Source: Synechococcus sp. CS-1329 (GTDB taxonomy: Bacteria > Cyanobacteriota > Cyanobacteriia > PCC-6307 > Cyanobiaceae). Taken from it: DNA of 47,297 nucleotides. The translations under genes were made by a program, and so were the position numbers. This document shows, one piece after another, positions 25,864-33,510 of this stretch (positions are counted from its first letter, which is position 1; the number at the start of each line of letters is the position of its first letter). The notes beneath the pieces are model-generated. The model did not search any database, was not told the DNA's origin, and saw only the letters and a list, made by a program, of their open reading frames with translations. The DNA is taken from positions 1 through 47,297 of the forward strand of contig NZ_JAHLYS010000030.1 in the NCBI RefSeq assembly GCF_025128055.1, read 5' to 3'.

Positions 25864-26495
25864 GCCCGAAGCCGTTCCCCAGCTCCAGCCACGCGTCTGG
25901 AGAGCTGGAGCAGCAGCAGGACGTGCTGGATTTGCCGCAGCATGAATCAGCGGAGCAACGGCGCCAGGACGTGTTGCTCACGGAACTCTGGTGTCAGATG
26001 CTGATCGATTGCCACGACCTGGCCGCGGCACTGCCCGAGGAGCTGCCGCCGGAACCGGTGCCCAGACGGATCTGGAGCAGCCTGCGCCGCGAGTCGGTGC
26101 CCAGTGCCACCAGCCTGGCGCGGCTCTCAGCCGAGATCCGCGCCGAATTGCGCCTGCAGACCGGCTGCGCCTGCGGCTTCCACCACCTGCAGCAGATCGG
26201 CTACGCCGATGTCTGCGAGCGGGCCAACCAGCTGCAGGAGGCTGGGGATGAGGGCTCCTACCTCGGCGGCTGCCTGCTGCTGCTGCTCTCCCTGGTGCTG
26301 AGCCTGCCCCCCAGCGAAACGATGGTGGCTCAGCTCAGCCAGCACTACAGCAATGCCGACGCCGATCTGGAGCGCAGCGAGCAATTCCTCTTCGAGCTGA
26401 TCCTCTCGCTGCTGGCCCGCCACGCCCAGGAGCTGCTCCAGGCCGCCCCGGAGCCGGACAACGGGGACGAGGCCCAGGGCCTGGCCCTGAATTAA
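25860..26495 (+). CDS. Unknown protein, third gene of the YqjD/YqjE-like operon
   Basis: A 211-residue protein I do not recognise. It is mainly helical with a cysteine pair (CACGFHHLQQIG, about 101-112), one strongly hydrophobic stretch (CLLLLLSLVLSLPP, about 138-151) and a Glu/Gln-rich N-terminus. It overlaps the YqjE-like gene by 4 bp, so it belongs to that operon. Its TAA stop overlaps the stop of the convergent alpha-amylase gene. Confidence 0.6.
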   Translation: MSPKPFPSSSHASGELEQQQDVLDLPQHESAEQRRQDVLLTELWCQMLIDCHDLAAALPEELPPEPVPRRIWSSLRRESVPSATSLARLSAEIRAELRLQTGCACGFHHLQQIGYADVCERANQLQEAGDEGSYLGGCLLLLLSLVLSLPPSETMVAQLSQHYSNADADLERSEQFLFELILSLLARHAQELLQAAPEPDNGDEAQGLALN

Positions 26496-28126
26496 CCCTG
26501 CGGCAGGGCCTCAGCCTCCACCCAGACCGAGACCGAGCCGCCCTGACAGCGAAACTCTGCCCAGCCCTCGCCGTTGCTGCTGATCAGCTCAACCACGTGG
26601 CCGGTGAGATCGCGGAAGAGGGTGTGGGGTTGGCCCACCTCCATCCACTTGCTCCCCGCCGGGCCGGCGCTGAGCAACACGGCCATGGCCCGGGGATGCT
26701 CCTGGCTGCCGAGGCGGGTCCAGCCGATCGTGTGAACATGATCGAAATAGTCGTACTGGTCGCCGTAGGCGAACAGGTTGCGGGCCAGCAGCAGCTTGTC
26801 GAGGATGGCGCGGTGACTGTCGAGCCGGATCTCATAGGTGTTGCCGTCGCGGCCCTTGTCGATGTAGTGGGCTCCGTAGTAGTCGGGATGGAAGATGCAG
26901 GGATAACCTTCCCGGCGCAATAAGATCATCGCGTAGGCCAGGGGCTTGAACCAACTCTCCACCACCGATTCCAGGGCCTGCAGCGGTTGGGTGTCGTGGT
27001 TCTCCACAATCGTGACCGCCAGCAGTGGCATCTCCTTCATCAAGGTGCCGTCAAGGATGGTGCGCATGTCAAAGGCTTCGCCGCCGCGGCTGGCCCGGTG
27101 GAAGTTGTTGTGCAGTGGGGCATCGAACAGGCTGAGCTTGCCGTTGGTGTTGGCGGCGTACCAGCTCAAGGTGGCCAGGTCGTAGGTCCAGTATTCGCCC
27201 ACCACAAAGAGATCACGCTTGGCGTAGGTCTCCAGATGCTCCACCCATTCGCCGAAGAAATCACTGCTGATGTGCTTGATCGCATCCAGGCGAAAGCCGT
27301 CGACACCCACATGATCCAGCATCCACTCGCCCCAGCGCTTGAGCTCCTCGCGCACCTCGGGGTGATTGATGTCCAGATCGCAGCCCATCAGATAGTCGTA
27401 GTTGCCGCTCTCCAGATCGACATTGCCATCAAAGTCCTTGCCCTTGATCCGCCAGATCGCCTGGGTGCCTGGATCCAGGCTGTTGTCATCCACTGCATCG
27501 AAGTGCCACCAGTGCCAGTCCATGCTGGAGTGGCGCTTGTTGCGGGCCGGGAAGTTGAATCCCGTCCAGGAGCGGATCCCCCTGGCCTCCCCCATGGTCT
27601 GGTAGCGATCGGAGGGGCTGCAGGGAATGGCCTCGAAGTCTTCTTCGAAATCAGCTGCCATCTTGTGATTCAGCACGGCGTCGGCATAGATCTCAATGCC
27701 ATGGTCGTGGCAGCTCTTGATCGCCGCCATCAAGTCATCCTTGGTTCCATATTTGGTGGCCACAGTGCCTTTCTGGTCGAATTCACCGAGGTCGTAGAGG
27801 TCGTAGGTGCCGTAGCCCACGTCGTTGGCGCCAGCGATCCCCTTGCTGGCTGGTGGCAGCCACAGGCCGGTGATGCCCAGCTTGGCGAGGGCTGGCGCTT
27901 CGGCCAGCAATCGGCTCCAGTGGCCCCCATCGGCCGGGGTGTACCAATGGAACCACTGCATCATCGTGCCGTTGTATTCGCCGGCGCCTTTCTTGCTGAG
28001 CAGATCTTCGCTGTGGGAATTGAGCCAATCCTTGAGCAGGGTGATGGCGGCCTCCGCCGCATCCTGCGCCGGATCGCTCTCGGCCTCGAGAACAAGATCC
28101 CTCAGTTCAGCAAAGATGGGGTCCAT
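26492..28126 (-). CDS. Alpha-amylase, GH13 family (liquefying, cytoplasmic type)
   Basis: Hydrolyses internal alpha-1,4 links in glycogen or maltodextrins. The GH13 (beta/alpha)8 barrel has the family motifs: DAVLNHK (region I), GFRLDAIKH with nucleophile Asp281, VVGEYW with acid/base Glu311, and VENHDTQ with Asp378. The pattern resembles GH13_5 Bacillus-type amylases. The N-terminal 45 residues are an extra helical segment and there is no signal peptide, so it should act in the cytoplasm. The 3' end overlaps the YqjE-operon gene by 4 bp. Confidence 0.94.
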   Translation of the reverse strand: MDPIFAELRDLVLEAESDPAQDAAEAAITLLKDWLNSHSEDLLSKKGAGEYNGTMMQWFHWYTPADGGHWSRLLAEAPALAKLGITGLWLPPASKGIAGANDVGYGTYDLYDLGEFDQKGTVATKYGTKDDLMAAIKSCHDHGIEIYADAVLNHKMAADFEEDFEAIPCSPSDRYQTMGEARGIRSWTGFNFPARNKRHSSMDWHWWHFDAVDDNSLDPGTQAIWRIKGKDFDGNVDLESGNYDYLMGCDLDINHPEVREELKRWGEWMLDHVGVDGFRLDAIKHISSDFFGEWVEHLETYAKRDLFVVGEYWTYDLATLSWYAANTNGKLSLFDAPLHNNFHRASRGGEAFDMRTILDGTLMKEMPLLAVTIVENHDTQPLQALESVVESWFKPLAYAMILLRREGYPCIFHPDYYGAHYIDKGRDGNTYEIRLDSHRAILDKLLLARNLFAYGDQYDYFDHVHTIGWTRLGSQEHPRAMAVLLSAGPAGSKWMEVGQPHTLFRDLTGHVVELISSNGEGWAEFRCQGGSVSVWVEAEALPQG

Positions 28127-28198
28127 GGGTTAAAAACTGTCCAACGCAATCCTATTCCCGTTTGCGAGGGTGATCTGCACTCCTGGATCAATCCTGGG

Positions 28199-29407
28199 TC
28201 AGTGGATCTCGTACTTCAACCAGCGGCAATCGATGCCGCCATTGCTCACCGGAAGGCGCCGACTGGCCTTCATCCGCAGGGCGCCGGTCAGTTCCGGGTT
28301 GCCGCTCAGCAGCCAGAGGGTCCAGCCGGAGCAGCGCTGCTTGACCATGGCGCCGAGATCGGCATAGAGCGGCTCCAGGTCTTCGCCGGCGCCGAGGCGC
28401 TCGCCATAGGGCGGATTGCAGACGATCACTCCCGGCGTCTCGGGCGGCACGAAGTCGCGGCAGTCGCCGCCCTGCAACTCCAGCCACGGAGCCACCCCAG
28501 CCGCCTCCGCGTTCGCCCGGGCCTGCTCCAGCACCCCCGGATCCCGCTCCATGCCAACGATCGGCGCCACGGGGCTGCCGTCCGCCAGCTCCTGGCGGGC
28601 CAGGCCGGCGGCTGCCGCCGATTCCCGCTCCCACAGCTCGGCATTGAAATCGGCCCAGCGCTGCAGGGCGAGGGTCCGAGCAGGGGTGCGCCCCAGCGCA
28701 GCGCAGGCCGCCTCGATCAACAGGGTGCCGGAACCGCAGAGGGGGTCGGCCAGGGGCACGTGCCCATCCCAGCCGGTGGCACGGATCAGGCCGGCCGCCA
28801 GGTTCTCCTTCAGCGGCGCCAGACCCATGGCCGCCCGCCAGCCGCGCCGGTGCAGGCTGCCGCTTGAGCCATCCAGGCTGAGCACGGCCTCATTGCCGGC
28901 GCGCTGGCCGCGGGCGCCACCACTGGCGCGGCCGAGGTGCAGGTGGAGGCAGAGGTCGGGGGCTTCGAGGTCGATCGAGGAGCGCTCCCCCCAGTGCTGC
29001 CGCTGCAGATCCACCAGGGCGTTCTTCACCTGCAGGGCAGTGAAGTGGCTGTGGGTCAGCCCGGGGGCGGTGCCGCTCACCTCCACCCGGAAACTGCGCT
29101 GGGGAGGGAGCCAGTGGTTCCAGTCGGCGGCCGCCTGGACACCGGCATAGAGATCCTGGGGGCTGTCGCAGGGGAAACGCCCCAGCTGCCGCAGGATGCG
29201 GAAGGGCAGCAGGGCCCGCAGGTGCAGCCGGTAGAAGCAGGCGAGATCGCAGCGAAACGCCACCGCACGCCGCAGGGGCTGCACCGCCTCAGCTCCGAGC
29301 TCGGCCAGTTCGGCGGCACCCAGCTGCTCAAGTCCCGGCGGCAGCACGGCGATGCAAGTGAACGGAGCGGGCATGGGTCCGGCGAGGGGGGGATGGTGTT
29401 CGGTCAT
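28199..29407 (-). CDS. THUMP-domain RNA methyltransferase (RlmL/RlmK-like, N2-guanine type)
   Basis: A SAM-dependent RNA methyltransferase of 402 residues. The N-terminal ~150 residues look like a THUMP domain (RVEVSGTAPGLTHSHFTALQVKNALVDLQR). The C-terminal half has the AdoMet-binding motif DPLCGSGTLLIEAA, acidic VGMERDP and the catalytic NPPY motif (CNPPYGERLG). Relatives methylate guanine at N2 in 23S rRNA; which base is modified here is unknown. I prefer the ATG at 29407 with AGGGTGG upstream; GTG at 29413 or ATG at 29374 are alternatives. It lies about 50 bp from the divergent tmRNA gene. Confidence 0.9.
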   Translation of the reverse strand: MTEHHPPLAGPMPAPFTCIAVLPPGLEQLGAAELAELGAEAVQPLRRAVAFRCDLACFYRLHLRALLPFRILRQLGRFPCDSPQDLYAGVQAAADWNHWLPPQRSFRVEVSGTAPGLTHSHFTALQVKNALVDLQRQHWGERSSIDLEAPDLCLHLHLGRASGGARGQRAGNEAVLSLDGSSGSLHRRGWRAAMGLAPLKENLAAGLIRATGWDGHVPLADPLCGSGTLLIEAACAALGRTPARTLALQRWADFNAELWERESAAAAGLARQELADGSPVAPIVGMERDPGVLEQARANAEAAGVAPWLELQGGDCRDFVPPETPGVIVCNPPYGERLGAGEDLEPLYADLGAMVKQRCSGWTLWLLSGNPELTGALRMKASRRLPVSNGGIDCRWLKYEIH

Positions 29408-29460
29408 GCCCACCCTGCCGGGCCACGGCCGTTCCCGGCCTGAGGTGCCATGATCAACAG

Positions 29461-29725
29461 GTCCGTCCTTGGGCGGACTAGGTGACTCACACCAGTGCTT
29501 CGGACAGCGGTTCGATTCCGCTCAGCTCCATTCCCCGCCTCGGCGGCTTCATCGGGGGGCTGCAATGGTTTCGACGGGGTAAGAGGAGGGTGACTGAAGC
29601 CTGCTCGGTAAGAGCAAATCCGTAACAGCGAACAACATCGTTGCTTTCTCCCGTCAGCCCGCCCCTGTGGCCGCCTGACTCCTTAGGGAGATGGGGTAAG
29701 TCAGCCTTATCACCCAAATGACTCA
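29461..29725 (+). ncRNA. ssrA: Circularly permuted two-piece tmRNA
   Basis: Rescues stalled ribosomes. The order is reversed: the 3' acceptor piece comes first, then the 5' coding piece. The T-arm is AGCGG-TTCGATT-CCGCT (29506-29522), followed by acceptor strand CAGCTCC (29523-29529) with discriminator A (29530) and no encoded CCA. A 25-nt spacer follows. The partner strand GGGGCTG (29556-29562) begins the piece with the GGTTTCGACGGGG tmRNA signature. The resume codon GCG is at 29628-29630; the tag reads ANNIVAFSRQPAPVAA, stop TGA at 29676-29678. Permuted tmRNAs are known from alpha-cyanobacteria and some proteobacteria. Outer ends are approximate. Confidence 0.95.
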
Positions 29726-29727
29726 CG

Positions 29728-29753
29728 GGGGGCTGGAAGGCCCCCTTCCTTTT
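29728..29753 (+). terminator. Rho-independent terminator after ssrA
   Basis: A 7-bp stem GGGGGCT/GGCCCCC around a GGAA loop (29728-29745), followed by TTCCTTTT. It closes the tmRNA gene and separates it from the downstream four-gene cluster. Confidence 0.85.
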
Positions 29754-29877
29754 GGATAAAGCTGAGAGGCGCCCATCTCGGTTTGTGTTGTCGGGTCCTT
29801 CGCAGGAGAGCGGCTCAGAGCAGCCCCGATGTCGCCGATACTGCTGGGAGATCGGTAATGAATCCGCATGATTCGTG

Positions 29878-30879
29878 ATGGCTCGCGGGAACTCTGAGGC
29901 AGCAGCGGCGAACGAGCTCATGGCGGAGCGATTCGGCCGTCTGCTGCGCAGCCTCAAGGAGACCTATGGATGGTCGGCCATTCGCTCCATGCCAGCCCAG
30001 GATCTGATCGTGCTGCTGACGCGATCCAGCCGCAGCGATGAGGATCACGTGGCGGTCGATGCGTTTGGACCCTGGATTCAGCTGGGGCTGCTGGACCTGC
30101 TGTCGGCGCCTCCACGGCAACGCCAGGGGCACTGGAGAAAGCTGTCGGCGGACCTCGGCAGCCCCGCCGCTGTGCTCGAGGCTTCGGCGCAGCGGATGGA
30201 TCGTGTTCTGGCGCTCTCCCGTGCTGATCGGCGCGACCTGCCAACCCCCGCGGCCGTGGCCGCGGATCATTCACCCAGCGCTCCCGCTGGGCGGATCATG
30301 CCCCTGTTGATCGGGGCCGGCGTGCTCGGCATGGCGGCCGGTCTGGCGCTGACCATCCAGATCGGTCGTTACCGGCAGGAAGTGATCCGTCAGCAGCAGG
30401 CCAGCCGCGAACAGAAGGCGGAGCTGGATCGCGTCAAGCGCCAACTCTCCCAGCGCGACCAGGCGGCCGGCCGCTCTGGCTCCGAATCCCCGAGGCGCTC
30501 GCTCGCCCCTGAGGCTCTGCCAACACCAGCCTTGCCTGAAGGGGCTCCCGATCCCCCTGTGCCAGAGCCTTCCCCCTCCCCCACCAGGGCTTCTGGCGAG
30601 CCCGAGATCCCCCGATGGAGCGGCTGCGAGCCGGTGGCGGCCGGCAGCGGGGCGAGCCCCCAGCCCGGTGATCTCTGGTGGCCGGTGGTGGGCCCTCTGA
30701 CCTCCCTGGAGGCGGTCCGCCGTCACTGCCGCGCGGATGCCTTTCGAAACAGAGATGGAAACACGCAGGTGGCCAGCTTTCGCGATCGCTCGGCGGCGAC
30801 GGCCTTCGCCGACCAGCTCAGCGCCGACCCTCAGCACCCCTACACCTTCTACGTGGGTGAGTCCACTCGCTACGACTGA
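29878..30879 (+). CDS. Membrane-anchored protein with SPOR-like C-terminus, first gene of the TolQ/TolR-like cluster
   Basis: A 333-residue protein I cannot assign to a named family. Residues 1-120 are a mostly helical cytoplasmic domain; 140-162 form one membrane helix; 163-196 a coiled coil (RQEVIRQQQASREQKAELDR); 197-262 a Pro/Ser-rich periplasmic linker; and 265-333 a globular end whose TQVASFRDRSAATAFADQL resembles half of a SPOR (peptidoglycan-binding) repeat. A cytoplasm-to-periplasm span beside a TolQ/TolR-type channel suggests a TolA-, TonB- or MotB-like force-transmitting partner; that is inference. ATG at 29878 is used, preceded by an in-frame GTG. The channel gene begins 3 bp after its stop. 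Confidence 0.7.
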   Translation: MARGNSEAAAANELMAERFGRLLRSLKETYGWSAIRSMPAQDLIVLLTRSSRSDEDHVAVDAFGPWIQLGLLDLLSAPPRQRQGHWRKLSADLGSPAAVLEASAQRMDRVLALSRADRRDLPTPAAVAADHSPSAPAGRIMPLLIGAGVLGMAAGLALTIQIGRYRQEVIRQQQASREQKAELDRVKRQLSQRDQAAGRSGSESPRRSLAPEALPTPALPEGAPDPPVPEPSPSPTRASGEPEIPRWSGCEPVAAGSGASPQPGDLWWPVVGPLTSLEAVRRHCRADAFRNRDGNTQVASFRDRSAATAFADQLSADPQHPYTFYVGESTRYD

Positions 30880-30882
30880 ACC

Positions 30883-31707
30883 ATGCCCACGAATCGAGCG
30901 TCACCCTCTGCCGCCAGGGAGCTGCTGCAGCTCCCCCCGCGCCGTTGGATCCGATCCAATAGCTTCACTTCGATCCTGATCGGAGCCACAGCCACGGTGG
31001 TGATCGCGATCATTCTTTTCCCGCTGCGATCCAGCCCTCTGGGGGCCTTCTTCCTGGGCCGCGGCCTGACCCAGCCGTTCACCCTGGCCATTGCCATCAC
31101 GGTGGCCCATTACTGCCTGCTGCGGCTGCTGCGCAGCGGCCGTGAGCGCCGCCTGGTGGGTCGTGACTGGATCCCCTACGGCATGGCGAACCTCCGCCCC
31201 AGCGATGAGGACATCCAGATCCTGCTGGGCCTGATGGGTGGTCGAGACACGCTGATCGGCAACCGCCTGGCCCGGTTGCTGATGTGTTTCAGCGATTCAG
31301 GTTCCAGGGCGATTGCCCGTGAATTGCACCAGGACGACACGGCCCTGACCCAGGCCGAGATCGAGGACAGTTTCCTGGTCACCCGCACCATGATCTGGGT
31401 GCTGCCGATGCTGGGTTTTCTCGGCACGGTGCTGGGCATCTCCGTCTCGATCGGTGGTTTCTCCGGCTTGCTGGCCGATGTCACCGACCTCTCGAAGGTC
31501 AAGGCCGGTCTGACTCAGGTCACAGGGGGGCTGTCCACGGCCTTCGATACAACCCTGCTGGGGATCATCTGGGCGGTGGCCTGCATGGTGCTGATGAGCG
31601 TGGCCGAGCGATCGGAGTACCGGCTGGCCGGGGACCTCGAGGCGACCATCAATGACGACCTATTCCCTCGACTGGCACAGGATGAGACGACCGCGGCGAA
31701 GCTCTAG
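30883..31707 (+). CDS. MotA/TolQ/ExbB-family proton channel subunit
   Basis: A 274-residue membrane protein with four helices at about 28-48, 64-82, 165-192 and 217-240, and a cytoplasmic loop of ~80 residues between helices 2 and 3. The last two helices match the family: LPMLGFLGTVLGISVSIGGF with Thr182, and LSTAFDTTLLGIIWAVAC with Thr223/224. The positions agree with the pore threonines of ExbB and TolQ. Such subunits form a pentamer around a TolR/ExbD/MotB dimer and couple proton flow to movement. Two TolR-like genes follow directly, and no tonB, tolA or flagellar gene is near. Confidence 0.88.
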   Translation: MPTNRASPSAARELLQLPPRRWIRSNSFTSILIGATATVVIAIILFPLRSSPLGAFFLGRGLTQPFTLAIAITVAHYCLLRLLRSGRERRLVGRDWIPYGMANLRPSDEDIQILLGLMGGRDTLIGNRLARLLMCFSDSGSRAIARELHQDDTALTQAEIEDSFLVTRTMIWVLPMLGFLGTVLGISVSIGGFSGLLADVTDLSKVKAGLTQVTGGLSTAFDTTLLGIIWAVACMVLMSVAERSEYRLAGDLEATINDDLFPRLAQDETTAAKL

Positions 31708-32191
31708 GAACGGGGTTGATCTGATCGGCTTCCTCGACATCCTCAGTGCGGTGATGGTGATCGTGCTGCTGGTCATCTCCGTGCTGGCCCTCTCCATCGG
31801 TGTGCAGGGAACCAGCCAGGTTCCAGTTGATTCGCCGGCTCCTGCCAGTCCTGTGGAGTCCGCGCCAGCGCAGGCCAGGCCTGCCGTACCGCGGGTGGAG
31901 ATCAGCACGGTGGATGGGCGGGATGTCACGGCATCCACGGCTTTTCTGCTCTGCAGAGGGGGGCTGTTGGAGCAATTCGACCCGAGCACAGGTCAGAGGA
32001 TCGGGGTCTGGAGCCTTGGCTCTGACAGCGCCGCCGGGGTGGCCCGCGAGTTGGCGGCTGCCAACATCTACCTGGCTGTGGCGGGATCCTGTTTCCCTTC
32101 CCTCGACGCGCTGGTGGAGGCGTTCCGAGCCAATGGGTCGCAGCTGGGTTATGAGCCCATCGGGGAAGACGCCGTGCTGCCATGGGAGTGA
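31652..32191 (+). CDS. TolR/ExbD-like subunit, copy 1
   Basis: A 179-residue protein with a basic N-terminus, one membrane helix (about 26-50) carrying Asp29 in GFLDILSAVMVIVLL, a Pro/Ala linker and a small periplasmic domain (from about 88). The acidic residue at the start of the helix is the proton-carrying position in TolR, ExbD and MotB. The gene overlaps the channel gene by 56 bp from the ATG at 31652, which has GAGG nine bases upstream; the ATG at 31682 is an alternative. The periplasmic domain is not closely alike in copy 2. Confidence 0.78.
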   Translation: MTTYSLDWHRMRRPRRSSRNGVDLIGFLDILSAVMVIVLLVISVLALSIGVQGTSQVPVDSPAPASPVESAPAQARPAVPRVEISTVDGRDVTASTAFLLCRGGLLEQFDPSTGQRIGVWSLGSDSAAGVARELAAANIYLAVAGSCFPSLDALVEAFRANGSQLGYEPIGEDAVLPWE

Positions 32192-32778
32192 AACGTCAGG
32201 CAAGGCGGCGCTCTGGTGGAGCGGAGCTGAGCTTCGACAGCCTGATCGACGTGTTCATGAACGTCCTGGGCGTTCTGATGATCACCGCTGTGGTGCTTGC
32301 CCTGGCGACCCCTGGGCAGCAGAGCCGGCCCCAACCCCAGGCGCCATCGCCGCCGCGCAGCACGCCTGCAGAGCCGGAGCCGGACGTTCCAGCGGTCCGG
32401 CTCTCCTTGCCCCAGGTGCAGAACGCGTCCACACGACCGCTCTATCTGTTGATCACAGGGGATGGAATCCGGCCCTTCTCCACCGATGATCTCGAGACTG
32501 TCGATCGTTATTTTGTATCCAGAGATCTGGGATCAAGTCTGGAGCTGCAACCGATCCCCGGCCGCGTGATGGGTGAGGCTGAATTGCGTTCATGGCTGCG
32601 CCAGCACGACTCTGGCCTTCGTCACGTCACCGCAGCGATCACACCGGAGGGCATTCGCTATTACAGGCAGGTGCGCACGATCGCTGCAGAAGAGGGCTTC
32701 CGCTCGGGTTGGTTGAACCACCAGGGAGACTCCGTGATCCTCGGCAGCAGTGGCCGAACCGGATCTCTGGTTCAGTGA
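32182..32778 (+). CDS. TolR/ExbD-like subunit, copy 2
   Basis: A 198-residue protein with one membrane helix (about 22-43), Asp23 in SFDSLIDVFMNVLG at the expected proton-carrying position, a Pro-rich linker (about 45-70) and a periplasmic domain of ~120 residues (RPLYLLITGDGIRPFSTDD...). It overlaps copy 1 by 10 bp and ends the cluster. Having two different TolR-like subunits with one TolQ-like subunit matches the composition of Myxococcus AglR (TolQ-like) with AglQ and AglS (TolR-like). Orthology is not claimed. Confidence 0.78.
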   Translation: MGVKRQARRRSGGAELSFDSLIDVFMNVLGVLMITAVVLALATPGQQSRPQPQAPSPPRSTPAEPEPDVPAVRLSLPQVQNASTRPLYLLITGDGIRPFSTDDLETVDRYFVSRDLGSSLELQPIPGRVMGEAELRSWLRQHDSGLRHVTAAITPEGIRYYRQVRTIAAEEGFRSGWLNHQGDSVILGSSGRTGSLVQ

Positions 32779-32798
32779 TTCGAGGAGCTGCTCACGGG

Positions 32799-32839
32799 GG
32801 TTCAGGGCTGTGGTGTTGAACCTGAAGGTGACCTGAACC
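32799..32839. terminator. Inverted repeat between convergent genes, possible bidirectional terminator
   Basis: GGTTCAGG (32799-32806) and CCTGAACC (32832-32839) are perfect inverted repeats separated by 25 nt. They lie between the last motor-cluster gene and the convergent thioredoxin-like gene. No T-tract follows, so the terminator call is weak. Confidence 0.3.
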
Positions 32840-32889
32840 TCAGAACTGAATCAAGAATCAGGTGCAGCGGTTGTCAGCGTGCCATCGCT

Positions 32890-33372
32890 TCAGCGGCTGC
32901 TGCTGCCAGCGGTGGCTTTCGTTTTGAAGCCACTCCAGATCGCCAGTTCCTCAATGGTCAACAGGCCCTCCCGGCGCTCACCATCGAGATCCCAGGTGGG
33001 GAAGGCGCGGATCTTGGCCGCCTGGCAGCGTTCCCGCCCGGCCTGCTCCTTGTCGCATTCCACATAGGGGAGACGCCGGCCCGCTTCGGTACCAAACAGG
33101 TTCTTCTGGTGGAAGCAGTGGGGGCACCACCAGGCGCCGTAGAAGATGGCCCCGCGGCTGCGCAGATGCTCCACCAGCGCCTTCTGCTCCGCCGTCGAGG
33201 GGCTCACCGCTTCCCCGAGGCTGCCGCTGGTGCTGCCCGCTGCATTGCCGCCGCGGGCCAGGGCTGGCTGGCGGCTGCTGCCGGCGGCCCCCACCAGCAC
33301 CAGGCTCAGGCCCATCAGCGCCAGGGACAGCAGCCGGGTGGCTCGCCGGTGGCGGGAGGTGGCGATGGGCAT
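32890..33372 (-). CDS. Thioredoxin-fold protein with WCPHC motif (VKOR-associated type)
   Basis: A 160-residue protein with an N-terminal signal or anchor helix (about 12-30) and a thioredoxin fold carrying the redox pair in WCPHC (82-86) and the cis-Pro region AFPTWDLDG (124-131). Extra cysteines at CDKEQAGRERC match the thioredoxin-like domain that is often fused to vitamin K epoxide reductase (VKOR) in cyanobacteria, here standing alone. Likely a periplasmic or lumenal thiol oxidoreductase. I chose the ATG at 33372; a longer frame from 33465 would bury the signal helix. Confidence 0.82.
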   Translation of the reverse strand: MPIATSRHRRATRLLSLALMGLSLVLVGAAGSSRQPALARGGNAAGSTSGSLGEAVSPSTAEQKALVEHLRSRGAIFYGAWWCPHCFHQKNLFGTEAGRRLPYVECDKEQAGRERCQAAKIRAFPTWDLDGERREGLLTIEELAIWSGFKTKATAGSSSR

Positions 33373-33510
33373 GGAATTCCCAGACTCAGGTGCTGCAGAG
33401 GCTAGGGGTGCGTTCGGGCTTCCGCCCTTTCTGGGACCACCCCTTGGAGCCTTTGGCTGGGACACTGGGTCCCTGATGTGTCCACCGCGTTAACCAGTGA
33501 GATTGCCTCG

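Noticed and set aside
29487-29957. A 156-codon frame on the minus strand across the tmRNA
   Set aside because: It covers the structured tmRNA and terminator; the RNA features explain the sequence.
29461-32778. Mobile island inserted at ssrA carrying the motor cluster
   Set aside because: tmRNA genes are common integration sites, but there is no integrase, no duplicated tmRNA end and no marked shift in base composition that I can see.
29878-32778. Zorya anti-phage system
   Set aside because: A ZorA/ZorB-like pair is present in general form, but no ZorC, ZorD or ZorE helicase/nuclease gene follows, and the TolR-like proteins lack an evident OmpA-like domain.
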